A program made the position numbers and the translations under genes. DNA of 64,000 nt from Blattamonas nauphoetae (Eukaryota > Preaxostyla > Oxymonadida): the NCBI GenBank assembly GCA_033064195.1, contig JARBJD010000102.1, forward strand, positions 160,375 to 224,374. Direction: 5' to 3'. Of this stretch, positions 45,486 through 57,100 are shown piece by piece. Each line of letters opens with the position of its first letter. Within the stretch, counting starts at the first letter, position 1. Below the pieces are notes generated by a model. That model worked only from the letters and a program-made list of their open reading frames with translations, was not told the DNA's origin and ran no database searches.

Positions 45486-48400
45486 TTAGCGTTTCTGTTT
45501 CTTGTTGCGTCGTGCTCCTCCCCTGTGCCAATGCTCGAGCTCCACTTTCTTTTGAGCGTTCTTGATCTTTTTGTTGATGGTGAGGTTCTTCCAGAGACTG
45601 TGGTACATGCCAATTTTGCTCATATACTCGTGAATCCAGAGTAACCCCAGACAAATGATGACGTCAATGAAGATGACAGTGTACGTGAGACCATCACTGA
45701 ATGAATTTTGGAATTGGTGGACAGCGTCGACGGCTTTGGATGTTTGAGATGAGATGAGGTTGATGGGGAGGACGAGAAGAGCAGAGATGAGGATGACAAG
45801 CCATTGCCAGATGTTGATTGTAGTGGAATCCGCCACGAGAGTCAGAGACAGAATAACCAACACGCAGATAAAGGAAAGATTTGCAACGAATCCCTTTGTG
45901 TAGTCTGTGTCATAGAAAACAAGAAGGTTGACAAGTGAGATGACCAGTGCCTGGAACATTCCTCGAAGCTCCCACCGCAGAAGGTATCCCCAGTTGTAGC
46001 TGTTCCGAGCGAATGGTTGGCGGTAGGTGCGTGTTCGCGTGAGGGCTGTGGCAGGGGGGATGTCCTGGTCCATGAGAAAGAAAGCAATCGGGAAAGACGT
46101 ATATAGGAGGTTAAACAAGGTGAGCTGAAGGGAATCAAAAAAGCTGATGCCACTGAATCCAGCCCAGAAATTATAAAGCGCTTGGATGGTTGCAATAAGC
46201 ACGGACTTGTACATCGAATAGCAAGTGATGTACCAGATCCGGCGGAGGCTCTGTCGTCCGTGGATGAAGAGGAGAGGCTGCAGATTCCGGAATTGGGTGA
46301 ATGAGAAATCAGAGGCAAGGCATGCTTGCTTTCCTTCTTCTCCGTCAATCCCGACCCCGACATCGCCTTCTTGAAGCATTGGAACGTCGTTACCTCCGTC
46401 TCCGATTGTGAGGACAGTTGCATATCGCCCAGAAGTGAAAAAGCGGCGGATTTGTGTGCGCATTGCTCCCGACTTCTTCTTCGGTTGAGGAGTGGTGAGA
46501 GTATGAGACGAGGTGACCTGGTCGACGAGAGGCATTGTGTCTGCACGCCGAGTGGTGGCGAGAGTGACATAGTGGACATCTGTTTTGAAGAGTTCATGTT
46601 CCACAAGAGCATCCATCCGCTCTTCCTTCTCTTCCTCCATTTCTTCCTGCTCCTGTTCCTGGGCCTCCAAGATGCGTCGTTCCTTCTCCTCTCTCTTCCG
46701 CTTCTGCCGATCGGCAGCTGAGAGGAGAGTTTTGGTTTTAGCTTCTTGTTCGATTCTACGTCTGTCAATGTCTCGTTGCCTCCTCTGCTTCTGTCTGAGT
46801 TTTGCAGTGACTGTTTCAGACGGCTTGTTGGAGAAGGCAGCATCGTTTGGTGGGAGTTTGATAGTCTTGCAATACCTGGTGACTGTAGCCTTTTGCTTTG
46901 GAGCGGCTCGGTAGATCACAACACTGTCTGCGATGGACATGATGGTGGTCATGTCATCCGCAAAGTTGGGAGAAGTGACGGCCTTCTCAAAGATGGTCCC
47001 TTCGAGGACGACGGTGAGTGGACGAGGGAGGTCGAGAGGGGTGTTGACAAGATCGAGCGGGTCAAAGAACGTTTCTGGCTCTTGGATCACTTGGAGACGG
47101 TACGGATGAAGGGATCCCAACCACTCGATTGGAGTGACACCTTTCAGCTCCAACACATTCGGGCCAGAGATGCTGGTCGCCAGAGCAATCTGCTTTGAGG
47201 TTTCGGCGTGATCTCCAGTAACCATCCACACACGGATGCCTGACTGACGAAGCTTGTTGATTGTCTCCGGAACACCCTCCTGTATTCTGTCTGTGATGGA
47301 AGCCACCCCAAGCGGTCGGAACTGTTTCTCGATTTTGTCAACAGTTGCGTCGATTCTGGATTGTCGATCTTTTTGGGCGGTGATCGACTCGTGGTATTCC
47401 TGATGCCAGGCTCGGAAGAATTGAGGAGTGAGGGTGCTCTTGCACATGGCGAGAGTTCGGAATCCTTGGCGAGAAAAGTGGGTGACGTTGTTGTTCAGAG
47501 CTTCAAGAGACGAGACACTGGTCACGAGAGATGTTCTGGGGACGAGGGGGTTCTCAAAGTTCGTGAGATCTGAGAAAAAGGATGAATGGGAAAGAACACA
47601 GACCAAAATCAAGGCAGCGTGGCATCAGAACATCAGGTGCTCCTTTTGTGAAGACACTAATCGTATCAGACGAAGGAATCTGATTCCATGCAGTCAGTTT
47701 GTTTGCAAGATCCATATCGTTCTTCCTTTGGTCAAATTCTGCAACGGAAATCTTGTGGACAATGACTGTCATCCGTTTTGTCTGAGATTGGAATTGGATC
47801 ATGGTCAGCATTTCATAAATTTCGAGTTCACCCAAAATATCCAAAACTACAAAAGTTTCTGATCTGAATAGCAGCCGGAAGCCAAGCTTCATGGAGGTGT
47901 TTATCATTGATTGTTCGTCAGGGTTGGATGAAAAGAATGAGACGGGATTGGGGATCGAGCCGATCGTGTGCTCATTGAAGGATGGCACCACACTGAAAGA
48001 ATAATTCGAGAAATTTGGCATACTCATAGTGAGGTTCGACAGAGTTGCAGAGGAGAATTGTGCGGAAGAATTCCACGATGTGAGGATCACGTTGGGCAAG
48101 TTTACCTTTCAATGTTTCATCTTTCTCAAATAGTGACAGATATCCTTTGGCATCCTCGTTGATTTTGTCTGCTTCATCGACTGACAGCGAAGCATGGTAA
48201 TCGCCTGTCATGCCAAATTTCATTGATCCTATTCCACACCCTGTCATTTCCATGATATTCTCTGTGAGTGTTCCAGTTTTGTCAGTAATTACATGAGTGA
48301 TTTGACCCAATTCTTCAGTGATGGCTGTTGACCGAGCATACGAGCCCTGGGATCTGTTTTCATTCCAAAATCGGAGATCCCAGACGACATAAAGTGCAGA

Positions 48401-49696
48401 AAAAAGTTTGATCAGGTCGAGAGTCACCTAAGAAAGGATAACACAGAGAAAAGAAAGACCTTCAACGAAACTGGAATATAAATTGAAATCAGCGTCAAAA
48501 ATCGTAAAAAGAATGCCAAAGTCTCCAGGTTGAATGAGAATGTCCATTCCTCTTGATTGTAGAAGAGATATGGAAGCCTGCGACCGATTGAGGCACGCCA
48601 GATTAATGCACCTTAAAAGAGAGAGAAGTAGCTTAACGATGAATATAATCTCATACATATCGCCAAGATTATCACAAACACAAGCTGTATCAAAAAAATG
48701 ACGAAAGTCATTCGACTGAACATTCTGTCGAAATTTGTTCGTTTCAATGGTGGAGTTTTCTTGGCGCAGCCCATTTTGGTTTCATTTCCCGTGTACACAG
48801 CAAGACCAATGATTGAATTCAGACTTTTCAGAACACATCCCTGTGGGAAGAAATGGTCGATGCTGAGAGCATCTGTTCTGGTACAGATAATCTTTCCAAT
48901 AGCTTCAGCAATAACATAATCTGTGTTCCTTCTTGTTGCAGCTTTCTGAGCGAGAAATGGATTAGACTGGATCAGGTCATTGTAAGAGTGTCCAGTATCA
49001 TGCATCGATCCAAGGAATGAATTTGCGTTTGAATTTGGAGGAGAACATGAGACAATCAGAATATTTTTGACAATATCATCTTCAGTCTTTGTGCGTAGAG
49101 AAGGAGGAACAATTCTTCGTTTGAAATCGCTTTCTCCATCGATATTTGTGGTTTGGATGTAAGATGGGGCATTCGGCTGAGATGATTGAACGAGGAGAAG
49201 ATCGCAGGGAGCTTCCTCACCAGATTGAATTCTCACGAGGTCTCCCACTTTGATATCTTTGGAGGGAATTTGGGTCCATTGGGAATCACGATAGACATCG
49301 ACGATGCGAGAATTAAATTTCCGGTCATTGTGATGGCGAATAAGATCGTCTATCAATTCTTTGATAGCACTAATCAAGAAAATAGCTATGATTGGACCCC
49401 ATGTCGTTGCCTGAGAGATATCATGAATGAAAAAGAAAAACCCAGTTCACAGTAGTGAATATCGGAAATATTTGGATAATTCCGATTATTATGAAATAAA
49501 TACTGTAAAAACTCCTGAGATTTTGGGAATGAAGTTGTGAATGAGGAGAAAGGTAATGTAGAAACCTGAACTGATAGAACAAGTTCTTTGGCAGGAATGA
49601 GAGCGCTGTGTATTTATAATTTCGAATGGCATTTGTAGGAAAAATATCATAGTGCTGCTGCGAAATGATAATGCGGTCCTGCGTCTCCTTCTGCAT
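45486..49696 (-). CDS. P4-type ATPase (phospholipid flippase) with a large charged insertion
   Basis: P4-ATPases flip phospholipids to the cytosolic leaflet. The ATG at 49696 gives MQKETQDRIIISQQHYD, then NYKYTALSFLPKNLFYQF, the family N-terminal block. Actuator-domain signatures IKVGDLVRIQSGEEAPCDLL and TTNIDGESDFKRR follow (DGESD replaces DGETN). The phosphorylation site is ITDKTGTLTENIMEM, and WMVTGDHAETSKQIA is the P-domain segment. The hinge reads LTIGDGGNDVPMLQEGDVG. The membrane half includes DQDIPPATALTRTRTY. It ends in a Lys/Arg-rich tail at 45486. Five or more introns split the N-terminal half. Between QKATVTRY (about 46880) and TIGDGGND (about 46400) lies an insertion of roughly 130-140 residues, mostly Arg/Lys/Glu/Gln coiled-coil-like, where other P4-ATPases have fewer than 20. 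Confidence 0.9.
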
Positions 49697-49855
49697 GGAG
49701 TGAGGTTGATCCTAAGCCCATTTGATGGTTTTGAGTTCATATCGTTTTTTAAACAAAATTCAAACTATTACGTTCACAAAAATCAACGTATATAAGATGA
49801 AAAAACAGCGCTCGGGAAGTGAATAAATGAAAACCATGAAGAATTAGAGTGTAAA

Positions 49856-50791
49856 TTAAAGTTCAAATGCAGCGTCGTCCTCTCCTTCTGCATTGATTGA
49901 ATTGTCATCTGTCGAAGTGACAAATGCATCTGCTGGCCTAGATTGTTCGAAGGATTCTTCGTTGGCCGGATATTGGCTGTCTTCTGCCTGGGGTTTGTCT
50001 CTCGGGAATCCATCACTGTTGGAATCGCTGAATGCAGTAACGTATCCTCTTTGCTCCATAACAGCATTCATGGTGACCTGTTTGTTGATTTGGACGATCA
50101 GGAAACCACATAGACCGAAGCAGACAGCACATGCTGAGAAGAGGACGAGATGTGCCAATCTCTCAAAGGTGTTTGTGTATGAAGAAAGGTACATCGATGC
50201 AAGGATGAAAAAGGAGATCAGAACATATAAGATGGAGAAGAAATGGCAGTTGAGGAAGCGTCTCTTTTGTTTGACAATTCCACGGAAAGATGCGATGGAA
50301 CCGATGACTGAATTGTGAAAAAATACAACACATTTTCGGAGATAAGGCAAGAGATATGAGAAGAGTGATGATGAGAAATGAGACAAAAAAAAGTGGTTGA
50401 ATTGAACGTTGAAGTTTGATAATTGAAAACACACCTGGAAGAAAGACATTGAAAAAACTGATAAGATTGGTGAATCCATAATATTCCTTGAATGAGATCA
50501 TTCCTATCAGGTTGAACACGATTTTCCATGTCGCTAAGAAAGATATTTGACTGGTGAAGAAAACGATCTGAAACAGACCTAAAACAATGATTGTTATCAT
50601 TTCAATGAATTTCCCTGTCTTGTAAAGTTTGAACATCCTCAAATAGTTTCTAAATGCTCTGACATATTGGATGAACGGAATGACCAGAGTGGCCGCAATT
50701 AGAATTTCAAATACACCATCAACAACGAGAAGGGCAGTTAACTAAAGCAGTGAATTAAGATTAAGGACGGTACCCCGTTAAGAGTCCCCAT
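49856..50791 (-). CDS. Small multipass membrane protein of unknown function (three exons)
   Basis: A very short first exon (ATG at 50791, MGTLNG) is joined by a 32-nt intron to LTALLVVDGVFEILIAATLV, the first of about four hydrophobic helices. Further segments are MITIIVLGLFQIVFFTSQIS, a hydrophobic stretch around FLNVIGMIS/FTNLISFFNVF, and, after a second intron, FFSILYVLISFFILASMYLS and HLVLFSACAVCFGLCGFLIV. The protein ends in a cytoplasmic-looking acidic tail rich in Asp, Glu and Ser (FVTSTDDNSIN, GEDDAAFEL), with a TAA at 49856. A basic loop (GIVKQKRRFLN) sits between helices. I cannot name a family. The start is 69 bp from that of the divergent SPRY-like gene. Confidence 0.65.
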
Positions 50792-50860
50792 TCAGAGTGA
50801 GTTTAACAAAGTTATGGGGAGCAGCCACAATTCTCATCGACTAGTCACTTGGCATTGTAC
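50792..50860. promoter_or_regulatory. Candidate bidirectional promoter, membrane protein / SPRY-like gene
   Basis: Sixty-nine bases separate two divergent ATG codons. The start codons are inferred from splice phase, so this depends on both gene models. No TATA box is seen. Confidence 0.35.
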
Positions 50861-52508
50861 ATGCCCCCAAAAGCTCGGCAATCACCTCATCAGTCTCATC
50901 CATCAGAACCAACCCAACAAACTCACATCGCACCGGTATCAAAATTCTATGTCATTCTCTTTCCTATTTGTTTAACAACACAATAATGATGCCTAGTTGG
51001 AAGAAATTGCGATTATTTGCGATAGAATCCTCTCTCAGACCCCAACTGAACAATGTAGCGATGTCAAGCGACTTCTTCATCTTGCTGTCGATGGTATTCA
51101 CCTCTCATCCAATTATATTATCTCTATCGAATGAAGATTATACTAATATCGAAGAAATGATCCGGAAACGCTTTTTGAACATTCTAGACGAACTTATTAC
51201 ACCAGAATTGGACCATGAACTCTACGTCTGCTTTTTTTTCGAAGAAATTCGTGATATCGATTCCATTTTCTTCACAGCTCCTGAGTTCAACACTGTTCTT
51301 TCAGATCACCTTCTACCTTTCTCTCCCTGATCATTCACTTGTTGATGAGTTCGTGATCCTTCCCCTCAAACAACTAGCAAATGTATCACTTTTTCTGTTC
51401 ATTCCCTTCATTTTTTCTCTAATCAGTCGGTTGATTCAACAATTTCTATCACGGCAATATCATCACTCTGGTATCCTTTTGCTCTCTCACATTTTTGTCC
51501 AAGCCATATCCTCAATGTTGCCCCGTCAAAGGAAAATATCGAAGGTATTATTGATGAAGGCTTTATACTGTCGGTTTCAAATGCTTTACTTGCGCATCAT
51601 GACCAATTTGATCGATGCATCGAGCTTTTGAATAAGTCGACTTCCGTCTGTGATCATGCTCGTATCACCAAGGTTCTTCTGAATCTTCGAAATTCATTGC
51701 TCACCCTCGCAAACCAAAGTCCGAATTTGACCCTTAGTCAAAGAGCCTATGGAATTCTCTCTCGCTATTTTGGTATCTCCTTTCCTCATCCATTCAATGT
51801 GTTAAACAGTTGCAACACCACTTCAGACTTATGTTACGTTCAATTTTGTCACAACTGATCCGAATGCATGGAACATCGACAAGAACCTTCTCGTCAAGGA
51901 GGGTCCACTCGTAGAATCCTACTCAACGAACAGAGTCCTCTCGGCTGGTGTTTGGAGATGGTATTTTCCCCCTTTAGTCATCTTTTCAGTGATTTATTTT
52001 TGAAAACAGTTACCGGCAACGTCAGTATGCGCTTGATTCTCTTATTCTCGCTCAGTGCTTGGCTTGGTGAGAGCTGGTCGCACACTTCCGCCGTCCGGTC
52101 AAGCAATGGGGAAAGATCGCTACTCGGCCTACTTCTCGCTCTTGGGGTATGCTCTCCTCTCGTTTGCATCCTTCCAGCGGAACAATCCGGCACGCCCAGA
52201 GAGATGTCCGTGGAAACCAGGAGTGTGAGCAGGGTCAGCTTGCCTCGGTCGAGATTGACATGACTGGGAAGGTCAGGACTGCCACCCTTTTCATCAACGA
52301 CGAGCGCCAACCGGTGATTCTCAGGAACATTCCGAACGCTGTGTACTTCGCGGTATTCGCTTTCATTTGTCTGTCATGCTCTTTCGTTTGCTCACACCAG
52401 ATCACACTTTCTGGCCAGTACGATTCGGTAGAGGTTTGGTCGATCAAGGAACTCCCCCAGGCCACACCTCCTCCTGAACAATACACGCATATCGTTGTTG
52501 ATTGGTAA
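50861..52508 (+). CDS. Helical-region plus C-terminal SPRY-like domain protein (multi-exon)
   Basis: The ATG at 50861 gives a Pro/Gln/Ser-rich lead (MPPKARQSPHQSHPSEP). An intron (about 50942-50996) leads to LEEIAIICDRILSQTPTEQ. A series of short exons follows with helical sequence (MIRKRFLNILDELITPEL, SLVDEFVILPLKQLAN, ILNVAPSKENIEGIIDEG, ITKVLLNLRNSLLTLANQ). The rest is beta-rich: FNFVTTDPNAWNIDKNLLV, SYSTNRVLSAGVWR, GQAMGKDRYSAYFSLL, a 31-nt intron, GTIRHAQRDVRGNQEC, VEIDMTGKVRTATLFIND and YFAITLSGQYDSVEVWSIKE. These match the order of a SPRY/B30.2-like domain. From memory, oxymonad genomes carry many such helical-plus-SPRY proteins, sometimes with kinase domains; none is present here. The exon join near 51957-52070 is unresolved. 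TAA at 52508. Confidence 0.6.
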
Positions 52509-53639
52509 CCTATTAAGCTACTTCTTGATTCTCAGTTTCACCATCTTTCTTTTTCATCGTTCCAGTTGTTCATTTTCGATTTTCAATCATCGTTTTGCCA
52601 AGATTCCCAGCATTTTTTGAAAAAGGTTTTCCAAAATATTAGGAGCTTCCAAAGACGTTTCATTCAAAAAAAATGGGTCTGGATCAAGGAACTCTAAAAG
52701 GGGTACGAAGCATAACCTTTATTTCTCCTCATATCAAGATCACTGATTGTTCAAGGGTGGACTTTGTGGGCCAAAAACCTCTAAGTTGTGGCAAAAAAGT
52801 TGTGCTCGGCGGGAGTCGAACCCCTGTGTTACCAGCCAAAAAGACATCTCCACTGGTCAGTTGGTTTCCGAAAAATATGGGTCAGGATCTCGTTACACGA
52901 TCGGCCAAACGGCCAAGAAGTCCCGATATCTCGAGAAGGTGAGGGCGATAAGAAAAAGTTCAGCGTGGCCATCGAACATCAGAATGCCACCCCCCATGAT
53001 TATGAAAATCGAGATGAAAATCTGCTATTCGAAAGCGAAAAAGGCGATGGACTGTGAAAAAAATGGGACAGAATTTTTGACTTCATTCAAAAGTACGAAG
53101 ACCAACATTCAAAATCAATCTCCTCTCGTTGATGAAAAATGAATTGACTTTTCTCCTGAATTGGTGCATAACATGATCGACCAGTATTATCGAGATCTTT
53201 GATGAAGCCGTGAGAAGAGCGTTCTTTTTTCGTTTTTTGTTTGTGACCGTCGAACTTTTGAATGATGTCAAAAATTCTGACCCAAATCACAAAAATTGAT
53301 AGTGCTGTCACCAAACCGCCGGTTTTCAATAAACCGCCTAAAATCGAGATTTTTTCTGGGAAATGTAGTTTTGGTGAGAAAATAATCCGGAAAAAAATTT
53401 GGAGCTAAAGACCCATTATTGGGCTCTGTAGCCTCATACAGTACAATCCACACCTTTTTTTTCAACTTTTCGACGTCATATCTCCACAACCAGCCATCCG
53501 TTTTTCACCAAACAAATTGCATATTGTTCGTATCGATCTCGACAAAAGATGCTCAAAAAAGAAACCATTTTTTTTCTAAGAATTTTTTCTCGAGAAAATA
53601 TGGGTTTTTTTGAATCTTTCCAAGAGATATAGGGTGGTG
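52509..53639. other. Gene-poor AT-rich stretch
   Basis: No conserved coding sequence found on either strand in about 1.1 kb. Short open frames are present but have low-quality composition. On the minus strand, bases about 52865-52800 resemble the 3' half of a tRNA (a T-arm-like GGTTCGACTCC followed by a GC-rich end), but no matching 5' half or acceptor partner is visible. Several A- and T-runs lie at 53380-53620. Confidence 0.5.
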
Positions 53640-54138
53640 GTTGAGTAGTTGATAAGAATAAGTGTAGGGAAATAGGTGGCATAGACAAGGGTGATTGGGC
53701 ATCGGTGAAAAGATAGGTGTGGGAAAATAAGTGAAGAGACAAGGGTGATTAGGCATAGGTGAAAAGATTGGGAGGGGTGAAGGAGGCATTGATGAGTGGG
53801 GTACTGATGTGTGATATTGATGAGTGGGGCATTGATGAGTGGATATTGATGAGTGGCATTGATGTTGAAATACGTGACATGAGAGATATGTGGGTTGGTG
53901 AAGAGACATTGTTGAGGAGACATGATTGTGTGGACATTGTTGAGTGGCATTGTTGAGGTGGCACTGTTGTGGGGACATGATTGAGGAGGCATTGATGTGA
54001 GGGCATTGATGTGGCTGAACGTGAAATAAGTGAGATGAGTCGGTGAAGGATATTATTGTGTGGACATTGTTGTGTGGACATTGATTGAGTGGGCATTGAT
54101 GGGGGATGCAGGGGGTGTGAGGAATTGATGGATGAATA
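53640..54138. repeat. Degenerate short-motif minisatellite
   Basis: Repeated, imperfect copies of a 12-17 base G/T-rich motif around CATTGATGAGTGG / CATTGTTGAGTGG (also GGGCATTGATG). It merges without a gap into the 220-bp satellite. Open frames on the opposite strand are His/Pro/Ser repeats produced by the motif and are not genes. Confidence 0.75.
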
Positions 54139-57100
54139 CAATGGCGATTGACTGGACCAGGTGGCCTAGGTGGATCGCGAAATCAAATTGGTTTTTATTT
54201 TTGGGAGGTCCACGGGTCCACAAGTCCACATGTGCAGAGGCATGCTTAGGATGAATAAAAATGATTGGGACATTGATGATGGTGGATTTGGTGGCTGGTT
54301 CATTGGTGTTGGATTTCATGGGTGTTTTCCAATGGCGATTGACTGGCCTAGGTGGCCTAGGTGGATCGCGAAATCAAATTGGTTTTTATTTTTGGGAGGT
54401 CCACAGGTCCACGGGTCCACAAGTCCACATCGAGAAAAAAATAATGGAAATATCTTTTGTGGGTATTTCATTTTTTGCTCATAGCTGTCATCTTACATAA
54501 AATGTGTGTATTGTGGAATTTTCATTGGTGTTGGAATTCATGAGTGTTTTCCAATGACGATTGACTGGACCAGGTGGCCTAGGTGGATCGCGAAATCAAA
54601 TTGGTTTTTATTTTTGGGAGGTCCACAGGTCCACGGGTCCACAAGTCCACATCGAGAAAAAAATAATGGAAATATCTTTTGTGGGTATTTCATTTTTTGC
54701 TCATAGCTGTCATCTTACATAAAATGTGTGTATTGTGGAATTTTCATTGGTGTTGGAATTCATGAGTGTTTTCCAATGACGATTGACTGGACCAGGTGGC
54801 CTAGGTGGATCGCGAAATCAAATTGGTTTTTATTTTTGGGAGGTCCACAGGTCCACGGGTCCACAAGTCCACATCGAGAAAAAAATAATGGAAATATCTT
54901 TTGTGGGTATTTCATTTTTTGCTCATAGCTGTCATCTTACATAAAATGTGTGTATTGTGGAATTTTCATTGGTGTTGGAATTCATGAGTGTTTTCCAATG
55001 ACGATTGACTGGACCAGGTGGCCTAGGTGGATCGCGAAATCAAATTGGTTTTTATTTTTGGGAGGTCCACAGGTCCACGGGTCCACAAGTCCACATCGAG
55101 AAAAAAATAATGGAAATATCTTTTGTGGGTATTTCATTTTTGCTCATAGCTGTCATCTTACATAAAATGTGTGTATTGTGGAATTTTCATTGGTGTTGGA
55201 ATTCATGAGTGTTTTCCAATGACGATTGACTGGACCAGGTGGCCTAGGTGGATCGCGAAATCAAATTGGTTTTTATTTTTGGGAGGTCCACAGGTCCACG
55301 GGTCCACAAGTCCACATCGAGAAAAAATAATGGAAATATCTTTTGTGGGTATTTCATTTTTGCTCATAGCTGTCATCTTACATAAAATGTGTGTATTGTG
55401 GAATTTTCATTGGTGTTGGAATTCATGAGTGTTTTCCAATGACGATTGACTGGACCAGGTGGCCTAGGTGGATCGCGAAATCAAATTGGTTTTTATTTTT
55501 GGGAGGTCCACAGGTCCACGGGTCCACAAGTCCACATCGAGAAAAAATAATGGAAATATCTTTGTGGGTATTTCATTTTTGCTCATAGCTGTCATCTTAC
55601 ATAAAATGTGTGTATTGTGGAATTTTCATTGGTGTTGGAATTCATGAGTGTTTTCCAATGACGATTGACTGGACCAGGTGGCCTAGGTGGATCGCGAAAT
55701 CAAATTGGTTTTTATTTTTGGGAGGTCCACAGGTCCACGGGTCCACAAGTCCACATCGAGAAAAAATAATGGAAATATCTTTTGTGGGTATTTCATTTTT
55801 GCTCATAGCTGTCATCTTACATAAAATGTGTGTATTGTGGAATTTTCATTGGTGTTGGAATTCATGAGTGTTTTCCAATGACGATTGACTGGACCAGGTG
55901 GCCTAGGTGGATCGCGAAATCAAATTGGTTTTTATTTTTGGGAGGTCCACAGGTCCACGGGTCCACAAGTCCACATCGAGAAAAAAATAATGGAAATATC
56001 TTTTGTGGGTATTTCATTTTTTGCTCATAGCTGTCATCTTACATAAAATGTGTGTATTGTGGAATTTTCATTGGTGTTGGAATTCATGAGTGTTTTCCAA
56101 TGACGATTGACTGGACCAGGTGGCCTAGGTGGATCGCGAAATCAAATTGGTTTTTATTTTTGGGAGGTCCACAGGTCCACGGGTCCACAAGTCCACATCG
56201 AGAAAAAATAATGGAAATATCTTTTGTGGGTATTTCATTTTTGCTCATAGCTGTCATCTTACATAAAATGTGTGTATTGTGGAATTTTCATTGGTGTTGG
56301 AATTCATGAGTGTTTTCCAATGACGATTGACTGGACCAGGTGGCCTAGGTGGATCGCGAAATCAAATTGGTTTTTATTTTTGGGAGGTCCACAGGTCCAC
56401 GGGTCCACAAGTCCACATCGAGAAAAAATAATGGAAATATCTTTGTGGGTATTTCATTTTTGCTCATAGCTGTCATCTTACATAAAATGTGTGTATTGTG
56501 GAATTTTCATTGGTGTTGGAATTCATGAGTGTTTTCCAATGACGATTGACTGGACCAGGTGGCCTAGGTGGATCGCGAAATCAAATTGGTTTTTATTTTT
56601 GGGAGGTCCACGGGTCCACAAGTCCACATCGAGAAAAAAATAATGGAAATATCTTTTGTGGGTATTTCATTTTTTGCTCATAGCTGTCATCTTACATAAA
56701 ATGTGTGTATTGTGGAATTTTCATTGGTGTTGGAATTCATGAGTGTTTTCCAATGACGATTGACTGGACCAGGTGGCCTAGGTGGATCGCGAAATCAAAT
56801 TGGTTTTTATTTTTGGGAGGTCCACAGGTCCACGGGTCCACAAGTCCACATCGAGAAAAAATAATGGAAATATCTTTTGTGGGTATTTCATTTTTGCTCA
56901 TAGCTGTCATCTTACATAAAATGTGTGTATTGTGGAATTTTCATTGGTGTTGGAATTCATGAGTGTTTTCCAATGACGATTGACTGGACCAGGTGGCCTA
57001 GGTGGATCGCGAAATCAAATTGGTTTTTATTTTTGGGAGGTCCACAGGTCCACGGGTCCACAAGTCCACATCGAGAAAAAATAATGGAAATATCTTTGTG

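Noticed and set aside
52800-52870. tRNA-like 3' half on the minus strand
   Set aside because: A T-arm-like motif is present, but no acceptor-stem partner, D arm or anticodon arm can be folded around it. At best it is a remnant.
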